A stretch of 64,000 nt of DNA from Thalassotalea euphylliae (GTDB taxonomy: Bacteria > Pseudomonadota > Gammaproteobacteria > Enterobacterales > Alteromonadaceae), in assembly GCF_003390335.1 (NCBI RefSeq), contig NZ_QUOU01000001.1:2542001-2606000 (forward strand), given 5' to 3'. The first letter of the stretch is position 1. Each line of letters opens with the position of its first letter. A program made the translations under genes and the position numbers. Below the pieces are notes generated by a model that had not been told where the DNA came from, did not search any database, and worked only from the letters and a program-made list of their open reading frames with translations. Below, piece by piece: positions 1-7,752 of this stretch.

Positions 1-161
1 AAAGCTTCAACGCCACCTTCTTCATTTGCTTGTTGATAGCGATAAAACGTATCGCGAGATACACCCATCACTTTGCAAGCTTGCGTAATGTTACCTAATT
101 CTTCGGCTAAGTTGAGTAAACCGACTTTGTGTTTAATGACAGGATTGTTAGTATGAAGCAT
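1..161 (-). CDS. IS481-like transposase, N-terminal part only
   Basis: The start codon is at 159-161 and the frame runs off the left edge of the window. About 53 codons are visible. They match the N-terminus of the complete transposase at 39459-40499, with a Leu instead of Ile at codon 2. The visible part is the helix-turn-helix region (ITQACKVMGVSRDTFYR) that binds the element ends. The catalytic DDE core is outside the window, so I cannot tell whether this copy is intact. Confidence 0.88.
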   Translation of the reverse strand, partial: MLHTNNPVIKHKVGLLNLAEELGNITQACKVMGVSRDTFYRYQQANEEGGVEA

Positions 162-260
162 GAGAGTTACCTCTTTGTTTAGTTTGGATTAGACACCCTT
201 AAACTAAACTGGTAACTCTCTCTTTTGAAAGTGAAATGTCAGATCAGATTGAAACTTCTA
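1..260 (-). mobile_element. Partial IS481-like element, cut by window edge
   Basis: This stretch is the reverse complement of the first 260 bases of the complete element at 39360-40553. I found only two mismatches by eye, one at the second transposase codon and one silent. The outer terminus reads TAGAAGTTTC on the minus strand and ends at 260. The rest of the element lies to the left of the window. The two copies are in opposite orientation. In element orientation both are preceded by the same three flanking bases, CTA, which may be target preference or an extra part of the terminus. Confidence 0.9.
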
Positions 261-284
261 TAGATTATCATTTCTTTACTGTGT

Positions 285-545
285 ATGATGCTAGCGGCCG
301 CGCCTTTCACTCCAGCAGTTGGTATTTCATTGCTAATGTTATTGGTAGCTGGTTTCATTGGTTCAAAAGGCTACCTTCAATCGAGTTTAACCTTACTGTT
401 AATAAATACTCTTGCCGTTATCGGAAGTCCAGGCATTGATATATCAGATATTAATACACTTATTTCGGTGCTAATACTCTTTCCTGTTTCATTTGGTGGT
501 GTTTTAATCGGTGTAAGGAAATTAAGTTTAAAGGCTGGTACGTAA
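285..545 (+). CDS. Small membrane protein, probably 5'-truncated by IS
   Basis: About 86 codons encode a hydrophobic protein with two or three membrane segments (ISLLMLLVAGFIGSKGY, LTLLLINTLAVIG, LISVLILFPVSFGGVLIGV). I do not recognise the family. The frame is open back to 264, right beside the IS end at 260, and no ribosome binding site precedes the ATG pair at 285-290. The reading therefore looks like the 3' part of a gene whose beginning was lost when the IS arrived. Whether it is still expressed, for example from a promoter inside the IS, cannot be told from sequence. Confidence 0.5.
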   Translation: MMLAAAPFTPAVGISLLMLLVAGFIGSKGYLQSSLTLLLINTLAVIGSPGIDISDINTLISVLILFPVSFGGVLIGVRKLSLKAGT

Positions 546-547
546 AA

Positions 548-566
548 AGGCGCTCAAAGGGCGCTT
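548..566. terminator. Weak hairpin after membrane-protein ORF
   Basis: A six-pair stem (AGGCGC with GCGCTT, one G:T pair) follows the stop codon at 543-545. The run of A before it would give a U-tract only for minus-strand transcription. It is a weak terminator candidate. Confidence 0.3.
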
Positions 567-1217
567 AGGTATGTAACCTCAAGTAGACACAGTTTTTCAT
601 GCGCGTTCGAAGGCATGCACACAAAGCATTTCGGCGCGATTCCCACGCTTGGCTGTTAGTTGCGCTGACAAAATATAGCCGTTTATTTCAGGTGTTAGGC
701 ACATTCAAAGGTTAGATGCGTCGATAGGCTTATCGTTCAGAGTTTACCTTGTTTAATCTCGTAGTTTCACAATGTACGCACCAACAATACTCAAATCTTC
801 GTATTTGCTTTAGGCAACGGCATAACCTATTTTTAATACTCAACTGGGCGCAGGTGATTAGTATTGCAAATGGCTACTTTAACTGCTCGATGCATTCAAC
901 TGATTAAGCATGCAAAAAATATTTTGCTGGCCGTAAAGGCGCTGTCGGTATACTTATTCCCCGACAACAGAGCCTCCTATATTCCTCAAAAGTGGGGTTC
1001 ACGGTGAGCCATATGATGGAACATACTTAGGTGGTACTCCGCGTAGACAAGATTGGGCGGTTGCCCAAGGTGGTTCAAGGCAATATAACAACTTATCATA
1101 CCTTTCAACACTGACATTACTGTGCCTTAATTCCGCCTAATTTATTCCTGATCACCTTGATTACAGCTGTAATGAAAAGCTGAATATCAGCTTATTGACA
1201 ACAACTAAGCCGCAGCG
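567..1217. other. Gene-less stretch, probably decayed DNA
   Basis: About 650 bases hold no convincing gene on either strand. An imperfect inverted repeat with CGCG ends lies around 602-638. A short open plus-strand frame with a protein-like reading (HGEPYDGTYLGGTPRRQDW) runs from about 960 to its stop near 1140. It has no start and I do not recognise the family, so it may be a gene remnant. The stretch joins the IS end to the oxygenase gene and looks like an insertion or decay scar. Confidence 0.5.
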
Positions 1218-1988
1218 TTAATCAAGCGGAAACAGTAAATCTGTTCGAATAATATATTTAACGCCACGGGTAATTGGCTCTGAGCTATGCACGCAGTGTA
1301 GCGGATGCATACCATGAGGGAAACACAGCACACTACCTGCTGGTGTTCTGACATTAACTTGCCTTGCTGGTTGACCTCGTTGGGCGGGCTTGTTCGGCTC
1401 GACATCGTTCACCCAAAATTGCGTATCGCCCCCCTCAAAATCATCAGACAGCAGCATTAAAAAAGTCATTTGACTATAACGATCGTCAAACGCATTTTGT
1501 ACATGAACACCGTCAATTAATTTACTGCCCGGCCATGAACCATCGGTATGCGGTTTGAAGAAATCCCCTTCGCCGTATTTGTAGAAACGAAAACGCTGGT
1601 TAATACCGAGCGGCACTAACCCACCGATAGCTTCAATACCAGACGCTAACAAACCTCGGCAGCGCTGCCATATCAAAGACTCGGTAGTGTCGTCGGTCAG
1701 CCAAGTTAAGCTATCGTTATGGCGAATATGGCGCGGCAGCGATACCGCGGCGTCTTGGTTAAAACCCAAAGTTTCAGCGATATCAATTAAACGGCGACAC
1801 TCGTCGCGAGATAGCACATTCATTATTTGAAATGCACCCGGCACTTGAGGCACTGGCACCAAATGAGCACGGCTTGTTGACTGTGCACTTAATTCAGCGG
1901 GGTTTTCAACTTTGTTGCCCCACAGTGGAATATTATCGTTCTCTGCACCTTGCTCGTGCTCAATAACGTAAAAGCCTTTACCTAACAT
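1218..1988 (-). CDS. 2OG-Fe(II) oxygenase, prolyl 4-hydroxylase type
   Basis: The 256-residue protein has the signature of 2-oxoglutarate- and iron-dependent dioxygenases of the P4Hc type. The HxD iron ligands are in FFKPHTDGSWPG, and the distal His and 2OG-binding Arg are in the C-terminal part (LHCVHSSEPITRGVKYIIRTDLL). The double-stranded beta-helix core covers roughly residues 120-255. No signal peptide is seen, so a cytoplasmic protein is likely. It lies 34 bases after the aldehyde dehydrogenase gene on the same strand and could be co-transcribed. The substrate cannot be told: this superfamily hydroxylates peptidyl-proline, other residues and small molecules. Confidence 0.82.
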   Translation of the reverse strand: MLGKGFYVIEHEQGAENDNIPLWGNKVENPAELSAQSTSRAHLVPVPQVPGAFQIMNVLSRDECRRLIDIAETLGFNQDAAVSLPRHIRHNDSLTWLTDDTTESLIWQRCRGLLASGIEAIGGLVPLGINQRFRFYKYGEGDFFKPHTDGSWPGSKLIDGVHVQNAFDDRYSQMTFLMLLSDDFEGGDTQFWVNDVEPNKPAQRGQPARQVNVRTPAGSVLCFPHGMHPLHCVHSSEPITRGVKYIIRTDLLFPLD

Positions 1989-2022
1989 ACAATGACAACC
2001 TTTAACTGCTTAGCCTAATTTA

Positions 2023-3351
2023 TTAACCAACAACCGTTACTTGCGCAAACTGGCGATGACCATCAACGCCACCGTGAAAACCCAATCCACTTTGCTTAGC
2101 GCCAACCCAAGGGCTAGCACCGCCCCCTCCAGGCCCCTTGTTTATGCCAATCATGCCAGCTTCCAATTGATTGGCAACATCTCTGGCCTGTGCTTGCCCA
2201 AACACCACGGCGCCCAAACCATAATCAGAATCATTAGCGCGCATTATCGCCTCAGCTACCGAGTCTACCTCGGCAATTGCGACAATAGGCCCGAAGGTTT
2301 CTTCTCGCTCCATCAGCATATTGGGTGTTAATTGCGTTAATACGGTCGGGCTAAAAAAGTTTCCATGTTGCACCGAACCACCGAGCAATACCTGAGCGCC
2401 TTTGGCTTTGGCATCTTCCATATGGTCAATGATTTTAGTCACTTGTTTTTGGCTGACAATTGGGCCGATGTGAGCGTTAGGCTCATCCCAACAACCGGTT
2501 TGGTAATAGCTCGCAATAGCAACCACTTTGTCCGTAAATGTTTGAGCAACCGATTTTTCAACATAAATACGCTCTGTCGAGGTACACATTTGCCCAGCGT
2601 TCTCAAAGCTACTGGCGACAGCAAACCGAGCCGCTGCATCCAAATCAGCATCTTTTAATACGATCATGGGATCGTTCCCCCCAAGCTCCATCACTAAGCG
2701 TTTTAAACTGGCCGCAGCTGTTTTCATGATCTTTTTGCCCACCGCTTGCGAGCCAGTAAATGCCACTAGTGCAACGTCTTCGTGTTCAACCAGCTTGGCG
2801 CCTACTTCCTCATCACCGTGAATAATGGTCAGTAAATTTGAGGGTAAATGTTCATTCAAATACGCGACAAATTTTTCTGCAATTAAAGGGGTTTGTTCAG
2901 AAGGCTTAAATACCACAGTGTTACCGGCAATTAGCGCTGGCACAATTAAGTTTACCGCCATTGCCAACGGGTAGTTCCACGGTGAAATAACGGCACATAC
3001 TCCCAGAGGGCGGTAGCTAATATTGCTGCCATCGGCTCTCGGTGATAATGCGGCGCCAGCTTCTTTGGCAAAGTGACTACCCGCAAAAATAGCGCCACGC
3101 ACTTCACTGGTACTGCGATCTATGTCTTTACCCATTTCTTTTGAGAGCAACACGGCAAGTTCGTCGCTATACGGCGATACTGACATAAAGGCTTTGTGCA
3201 CAATTTCAACACGATCAGCCATCGGCAGCTGTCGCCATTGTTGTTGATAGACCTTTGCTGTTTGAACGCACTGGTGCACTTGTTCGCTGGTCGCAACGGC
3301 TACTCGCCCTAAAGCTTGCTGATTACTGGGATCAAAAGACGTCAGTTTCAT
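2023..3351 (-). CDS. NAD(P)-dependent aldehyde dehydrogenase (SSADH-like)
   Basis: This 442-residue protein belongs to the aldehyde dehydrogenase superfamily, oxidising an aldehyde to the acid with NAD(P)+. Visible signatures are the cofactor fold (FTGSQAVGKKI), the general-base Glu in VMELGGNDP, the catalytic Cys in ENAGQMCTSTER, and the late motif EETFGPIVAI. It is somewhat shorter than the usual 455-490 residues and resembles the YneI/Sad succinate-semialdehyde group, but the substrate is a guess. The ATG follows an AGGT ribosome site. Its partner downstream is the 2OG oxygenase. The LysR gene upstream lies on the same strand, about 190 bases away. Confidence 0.85.
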   Translation of the reverse strand: MKLTSFDPSNQQALGRVAVATSEQVHQCVQTAKVYQQQWRQLPMADRVEIVHKAFMSVSPYSDELAVLLSKEMGKDIDRSTSEVRGAIFAGSHFAKEAGAALSPRADGSNISYRPLGVCAVISPWNYPLAMAVNLIVPALIAGNTVVFKPSEQTPLIAEKFVAYLNEHLPSNLLTIIHGDEEVGAKLVEHEDVALVAFTGSQAVGKKIMKTAAASLKRLVMELGGNDPMIVLKDADLDAAARFAVASSFENAGQMCTSTERIYVEKSVAQTFTDKVVAIASYYQTGCWDEPNAHIGPIVSQKQVTKIIDHMEDAKAKGAQVLLGGSVQHGNFFSPTVLTQLTPNMLMEREETFGPIVAIAEVDSVAEAIMRANDSDYGLGAVVFGQAQARDVANQLEAGMIGINKGPGGGGASPWVGAKQSGLGFHGGVDGHRQFAQVTVVG

Positions 3352-3545
3352 AAATACCTGTTATTTGCAGAAGAACTCAAGTAAAGCCACAAGATCAATA
3401 GCGATAATCATGGCAATAATAAAGCGGTAGAGAGTAAGTAGCAGATCATAGCGAATCTCAGCTACAACCGAAAACAGTATTAGGCTGTATCTGTTACAAG
3501 CAATACTGATAGCTGACTCTGGCACCAAAGGCTCGTTGCCAGTCG

Positions 3546-4436
3546 TTACGATGCTGCGGTAATTGCTTGCATTTGCGTCACTAACCATTGATGCAAGGGT
3601 GTTTGCGAGCGGCTAGGATGCCAAGCCACGACCACTTCAAAACCGGGAGGCTGCTGTGGTAGGTGGATTTCGCGTAAGCCAGGGTTAGGCAACATTTTAC
3701 TGGGAACATAAGCGAGTACATCGCCATTGCTCACGTAGTCAACTAGCATTGAGAAGTGCGGAATTGCAGCCACAATATTGCGTTTCACGCCTTGTGCTTC
3801 AAACCAGCTTTGTGAAGAGCCGGTCAAGTTTGCCCGTGAAGGTGAAACAATCACATGATCATAGTGATTTAACGCTTGAATATGAGTGAGCTGCTTTGGC
3901 GGTAATTTCGCGCTGGAAACGAGTTGATAAGTTTCCTTGAATAAAGGTGCATAAGGCAAGTTGTCTGACAAAAACGCCGGCGTTGTTACTACTAAATCAA
4001 GCTGACCACTGGCCATCGACGTCGAGAGTGTTTCTATTTCCAACTCTTTCACAATCAATTTAATACCGGGGGCAAGTTGCCTGATCCGAAAAAAAAGTCT
4101 GTTGGTTACTGTATATTGCGCATAATCGGTGGCAGAAATCACCACGGTTGCTGTTACTTTTTCGGGTAAAAATTGTGCGGGATGCGCCGCTTGCTCAAGC
4201 TGGCTCAGGACATTCGCAATAACGTCCCCCAATGATAGCGCATGTGCCGTGGGCGTCATTCCTTGTCCATCACGCACAAATAAAGGGTCATCAAAAATCA
4301 TTCGCAACGACTTTAACTGCATACTGATAGCCTGCTGGCTAACATTTAACGCTAGCGCAACTTTGCTTAAACTGCGTTTTTGCAATAGCAATAATAGCAA
4401 TCGCATTTGTTTTACATCGAGCTTTTCTAGCACCAC
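3546..4436 (-). CDS. LysR-family transcriptional regulator
   Basis: The N-terminal winged helix-turn-helix (LSKVALALNVSQQAISMQLKSL) and the 200-residue periplasmic-binding-like effector domain identify a LysR regulator of about 296 residues. I chose the GTG at 4436 because AAAGG lies about nine bases before it; a TTG start at 4445 is also open. The gene diverges from the dehydrogenase at 4590, and an 18-bp palindrome lies between them. By the usual LysR arrangement it probably controls that neighbour and itself. The inducer is unknown. Confidence 0.85.
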   Translation of the reverse strand: MVLEKLDVKQMRLLLLLLQKRSLSKVALALNVSQQAISMQLKSLRMIFDDPLFVRDGQGMTPTAHALSLGDVIANVLSQLEQAAHPAQFLPEKVTATVVISATDYAQYTVTNRLFFRIRQLAPGIKLIVKELEIETLSTSMASGQLDLVVTTPAFLSDNLPYAPLFKETYQLVSSAKLPPKQLTHIQALNHYDHVIVSPSRANLTGSSQSWFEAQGVKRNIVAAIPHFSMLVDYVSNGDVLAYVPSKMLPNPGLREIHLPQQPPGFEVVVAWHPSRSQTPLHQWLVTQMQAITAAS

Positions 4437-4494
4437 AAACAACAACCTTTTACTTGTATTAATTACAACTTAAACAATATATCACTGATATCAT

Positions 4495-4512
4495 GATAAT
4501 AGTAATATTATC
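4495..4512. promoter_or_regulatory. Palindromic operator candidate, LysR type
   Basis: GATAATA and TATTATC form a perfect inverted repeat separated by GTAA, between the divergent LysR and dehydrogenase genes. It contains a T-N11-A core, as expected for LysR regulators. Its place 60 to 80 bases before both starts supports an operator role. Binding is inferred. Confidence 0.5.
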
Positions 4513-4589
4513 GGCTCTTGTATTAACCGCACTCCGCCATTGAAAAGTCATTGGCGTTAATTGTGTTTTATTAGTTGTAGGAAAAATCA

Positions 4590-5603
4590 ATGCGTTCAAT
4601 CACCCTAAAACAACCTGGTGGATTAGCCAATATTACCGTTACCGAGGTTGCAGAATCGGCAGCGCCAGCAAAAGGCGAGATCAAAGTTAAAATTCACGCT
4701 GGTTCATTAAATTATCACGACTACCTTGTCGCTTCTGGTGCGATGCCAAGCGCCGAAGATAGAGTGTTACTGTCTGACGGTGCAGGAGAAGTAGTGGCTG
4801 TGGGTGAAGGTGTTGAAGAGTTTAAAGTTGGCGATAATGTCGTGTCGACTTTTTTCCCGCAATGGCTGTCTGGTAATGCTCAACATGATGTTGATGGCTT
4901 TGCCCAAACGCCTGGAGATGGGGTTGATGGTTTAGCAGCTAATTTTGTCACCCGCAGCGCCTGTGCGTTCACACTTGCCCCGAAAGGATGGAGCCATGCT
5001 GAAGCGGCAACCATCACAACCGCAGGCTTAACCGCTTGGCGTGCACTCGTTTGCGATGGCAATGTAAAAGCTGGAGATACCATTTTAACCCTAGGCACTG
5101 GCGGTGTATCCATTGCCGCGTTACAAATAGGTAAAATGTTAGGCGCTAAAGTCATTGTCACCTCTTCATCTGACGAAAAGTTGGAAAAAGCCAAAGCCTT
5201 AGGCGCAGATCACATCATCAACTACAAAACCCAGCCCGACTGGGGACAAGAAGTGTTAAAACTGACGCAAGGAAAAGGCGTCAATCATGTGATTGAGCTT
5301 GGCGGACCGGGAACGCTCGCACAATCAGTTGAAGCCGTTGCTGTTGGTGGTCAAATTTCGTTAATTGGTGTGCTTACCGGCTTTGAAGGTAATTTGCCAC
5401 TGGCAGGTTTAATGTTTAAACAAGCGCGTTTGCAAGGTTTACTGGTGGGTAACCGCCAACAGCAGCAAGATTATGTTGCGGCCTTAGAAGCCAATAATGT
5501 AAAGCCTGTTATCGATACCACATTTAAGTACGAGGAATTATCGACAGCATTTGACTACCAAATAAACGGCAGCCATTTTGGCAAAATTTGCGTTGCATGG
5601 TAG
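4590..5603 (+). CDS. Zinc-type alcohol dehydrogenase / quinone oxidoreductase (MDR family)
   Basis: The 337-residue protein is a medium-chain dehydrogenase/reductase. The GroES-like N-terminal half (residues 1-125) carries the NYHDYLVASG motif, and the Rossmann half starts at ILTLGTGGVSIAALQIGKMLGAKVIVTSSSDEK. The structural zinc cysteine cluster of classical alcohol dehydrogenases is not seen, so it fits the zinc-lacking NADPH:quinone oxidoreductase-like branch. AGGAAAAATCA precedes the ATG. It is divergent from, and probably regulated by, the LysR gene at 3546-4436. The substrate is unknown. Confidence 0.82.
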   Translation: MRSITLKQPGGLANITVTEVAESAAPAKGEIKVKIHAGSLNYHDYLVASGAMPSAEDRVLLSDGAGEVVAVGEGVEEFKVGDNVVSTFFPQWLSGNAQHDVDGFAQTPGDGVDGLAANFVTRSACAFTLAPKGWSHAEAATITTAGLTAWRALVCDGNVKAGDTILTLGTGGVSIAALQIGKMLGAKVIVTSSSDEKLEKAKALGADHIINYKTQPDWGQEVLKLTQGKGVNHVIELGGPGTLAQSVEAVAVGGQISLIGVLTGFEGNLPLAGLMFKQARLQGLLVGNRQQQQDYVAALEANNVKPVIDTTFKYEELSTAFDYQINGSHFGKICVAW

Positions 5604-5642
5604 TAGGAATCTAGTTCACACTCTTTACATCCAATAGATTTT

Positions 5643-5666
5643 AGTTAGCCCTCACAGGGGCTAACT
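5643..5666. terminator. Hairpin between convergent genes
   Basis: AGTTAGCCC and GGGCTAACT form a nine-pair stem with a short loop, 40 bases after the dehydrogenase stop. There is no good T-run on either side, so termination is possible but not certain. The remaining bases up to 5869 show nothing else I can name. Confidence 0.4.
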
Positions 5667-5869
5667 ATGACGATAAAAGCACTCCCCTATCAATTCAGTA
5701 TTCCCCCCTATTTCAACTAACTTGCTCAGTTTAATCCCAGAGAAATACATACCGCGCCATTGAATAGAAGTTAAAAACTGTTCAGCTCATACCCTAAGCA
5801 ATTGAATTGAAATAGTTCTTCGAATAATCTGACAACTACTGCTTAAATTTACGCCAAAATATCGGTAAA

Positions 5870-6292
5870 CTAATCCACCACAGGCACTTGCTCTTTTAGC
5901 TCTAACATCATTTGGTGGGCACTTTCACCCGACATTTCAAACGGATCAAACTCCGAGCTGCCTGAGAATTTCAAATTAATATCGTGGGTGAGGGAGGAAT
6001 CGGGAATATAACCCATACTCCAATCGGTAAATTCGCGTTTAACGATTTCGCAGTAATCAAGCATGATAATCTTTTCGTGGCGGTCGTCTTGTAAAATACG
6101 CTGATAAGTTTCGTTCACTTTCTTGCGCGACCCCTCAAGGCACTGCAAAAAGTATTTACGATTAAAGCACAACAACCCCGTAATGCTGTTGGCAGTATTG
6201 TGCTTGCGCGCCGACACCAAAATATCGTTAATACTCTCATCAACAATATCTCTAGGCTTGCAACTGGCGTAAATCAAACGCACTAAATACAT
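5870..6292 (-). CDS. Stand-alone BLUF-domain blue-light sensor
   Basis: This 140-residue protein is almost only a BLUF domain, which binds FAD and senses blue light. The canonical photocycle residues are present: Tyr8 in RLIYAS, the flavin-contacting Asn32 before SITGLL, Gln50 in YFLQCLEG, and the Trp91/Met93 pair in DWSMGY. No EAL, GGDEF or other output domain is attached, so it must act through a partner protein (short PixD/YcgF-type logic). It is a single gene between intergenic spaces of about 200 bases or more, so the partner is not obvious from context. Confidence 0.92.
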   Translation of the reverse strand: MYLVRLIYASCKPRDIVDESINDILVSARKHNTANSITGLLCFNRKYFLQCLEGSRKKVNETYQRILQDDRHEKIIMLDYCEIVKREFTDWSMGYIPDSSLTHDINLKFSGSSEFDPFEMSGESAHQMMLELKEQVPVVD

Positions 6293-6495
6293 GATAAATT
6301 CTCTCTTTGTTAATTTTCCCGTTGTATACGCCTAGATTCTAGCACTGGATTTCAAACGCTTAATATAAAATTAGCTAAAGACTTAACTAAAAATGAGAAA
6401 CGGATCGGAAAAATATACGATTAAAAGCGGTAATGCCGACAAGTATGAGTCAATTACTTTGAGGCCATAATTCAACGCAATTGCTTAAAGCCAAA

Positions 6496-7737
6496 TTAGT
6501 ACCCCGTGAGTTCGGCATAACCCAAACCACTAAAACCTCCACTGGCCTTCACGCGCCCTTCCCAATAAGGGAATGTTAATTGATTGCGCGAATCTTGCGT
6601 GATGGATTCAACGAAAATAGCAGGCGTATCTGGCAGCTCAATCTGCCATTTTTTCGGGTAATTATCGCCTTCTATATCAACGGTAGCTAACACTTTGAGC
6701 GTTACTTCGCCTTGATGAATCGCCTGTACCTTGCCGTTTTTGGTGATTTTACTGCCGCTACAGTAATCGTAATTCTGCTTAGCGCCGCGAATACAAAACA
6801 CCATCAGCCCCTTGGCATCGTTCTCGCTCAGCTGCTCATCCGACGCTTCATTCACCAAGCTAAACCAATCCCAGCCTAATTGCTCTTGGCTAAGCAAGCT
6901 TGCTGACCATTCACGATCATACCAAGCATTACCTGATACTTGATATTGCTTGCCCGCAAACGTGAGCTGGCCATCAACTGTTAAAAAAGGATAACTGTAA
7001 TAATAAGAAGCATGCCCTGCCCCGGTTTTTTGGCTATATCCTTCATCACCATGCAGTACAAGTGGGCTATCGGCTAATGAAATATTAAGTTGATAATTCC
7101 CTTGTGCGGCTTTTAACCTAAGCGGTAAGAATTCATTACCTTGGCTTGCCAGTTGCCAATTATCTATTTCAGCAACAAACGGGGAATGTTGAACACTGGC
7201 TTGACCTACTCGCGCGAAGCGCTCAAACGCAACATGGCGTTGTTGGTGTTGCATCGCAAAGTGCGCAAAGTAGAGGTTGTTGTCCCACCACCTTATTTGA
7301 GGTTGAGGCTGATGTTGATTTAGCGAGTTAGCCGAAGGCTCTGTAGGACTTTTCGAACGATTTGCTACTGACTCACCTATTGGCATTGTCGTTTTTATAG
7401 GCATCAGCGTGCGAAATAATGTCCACTGCACGCCAAAGGTTTCACCTGTGCTAGCCGTTAGATTCGCCGTTAAATACCACCATTCAATACCTTGTACTTG
7501 GTGAATACCGTGATCTTGAGGAAAAACCAGTGTTCGGCCTTGCTCAACTGGTTCTCCACTGGCGGTTTGCCATGCCGAATCTTGATTCGAAGCCTTATCT
7601 TTCGACGTTTCAATTTTCAAAGCCACTGGCTCACAAGCCAATAATAAAAATGCTAAAAGGAAGGAGAAGCAAGCTTTTACACCACGCGAACTTGCTAATC
7701 TAACGACATCAAATAAGTAAAAACACGGTTTATACAT
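6496..7737 (-). CDS. Lipoprotein with CrtC/AttH-like lipocalin domain
   Basis: The start at 7737 follows AGGAAT. A signal sequence ends in a lipobox (FLLLAC, Cys35), so this is a lipoprotein. The rest (about residues 70-413) has the features of the AttH/carotenoid 1,2-hydratase-like lipocalin fold: GIEWWYLTANL, FGVQWTLFR, YYYSYPFLTVDG, WYDREWS and WDWFSL. It starts 15 bases after the permease gene, making it the last gene of a three-gene ABC operon. Such trios are known in other proteobacteria, but the transported or hydrated molecule is unclear. Residues 40-70 and 110-140 are low in conservation and look like linkers. Confidence 0.8.
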   Translation of the reverse strand: MYKPCFYLFDVVRLASSRGVKACFSFLLAFLLLACEPVALKIETSKDKASNQDSAWQTASGEPVEQGRTLVFPQDHGIHQVQGIEWWYLTANLTASTGETFGVQWTLFRTLMPIKTTMPIGESVANRSKSPTEPSANSLNQHQPQPQIRWWDNNLYFAHFAMQHQQRHVAFERFARVGQASVQHSPFVAEIDNWQLASQGNEFLPLRLKAAQGNYQLNISLADSPLVLHGDEGYSQKTGAGHASYYYSYPFLTVDGQLTFAGKQYQVSGNAWYDREWSASLLSQEQLGWDWFSLVNEASDEQLSENDAKGLMVFCIRGAKQNYDYCSGSKITKNGKVQAIHQGEVTLKVLATVDIEGDNYPKKWQIELPDTPAIFVESITQDSRNQLTFPYWEGRVKASGGFSGLGYAELTGY

Positions 7738-7752
7738 AAGCTCAATTCCTAC

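Noticed and set aside
573..700. Possible integron attC site: hairpin-forming DNA with TAAC...GTTAG ends after a small ORF, and a GTTAGGC further on.
   Set aside because: The core site after the hairpin is GTTAGTT, which does not fit GTTRRRY, and the GTTAGGC has no matching partner upstream. No second cassette or integrase is visible.
3361..3588. Minus-strand frame of 75 codons with a hydrophobic segment.
   Set aside because: It overlaps the end of the LysR gene, has no ribosome site and no family-like pattern. It is most likely chance.
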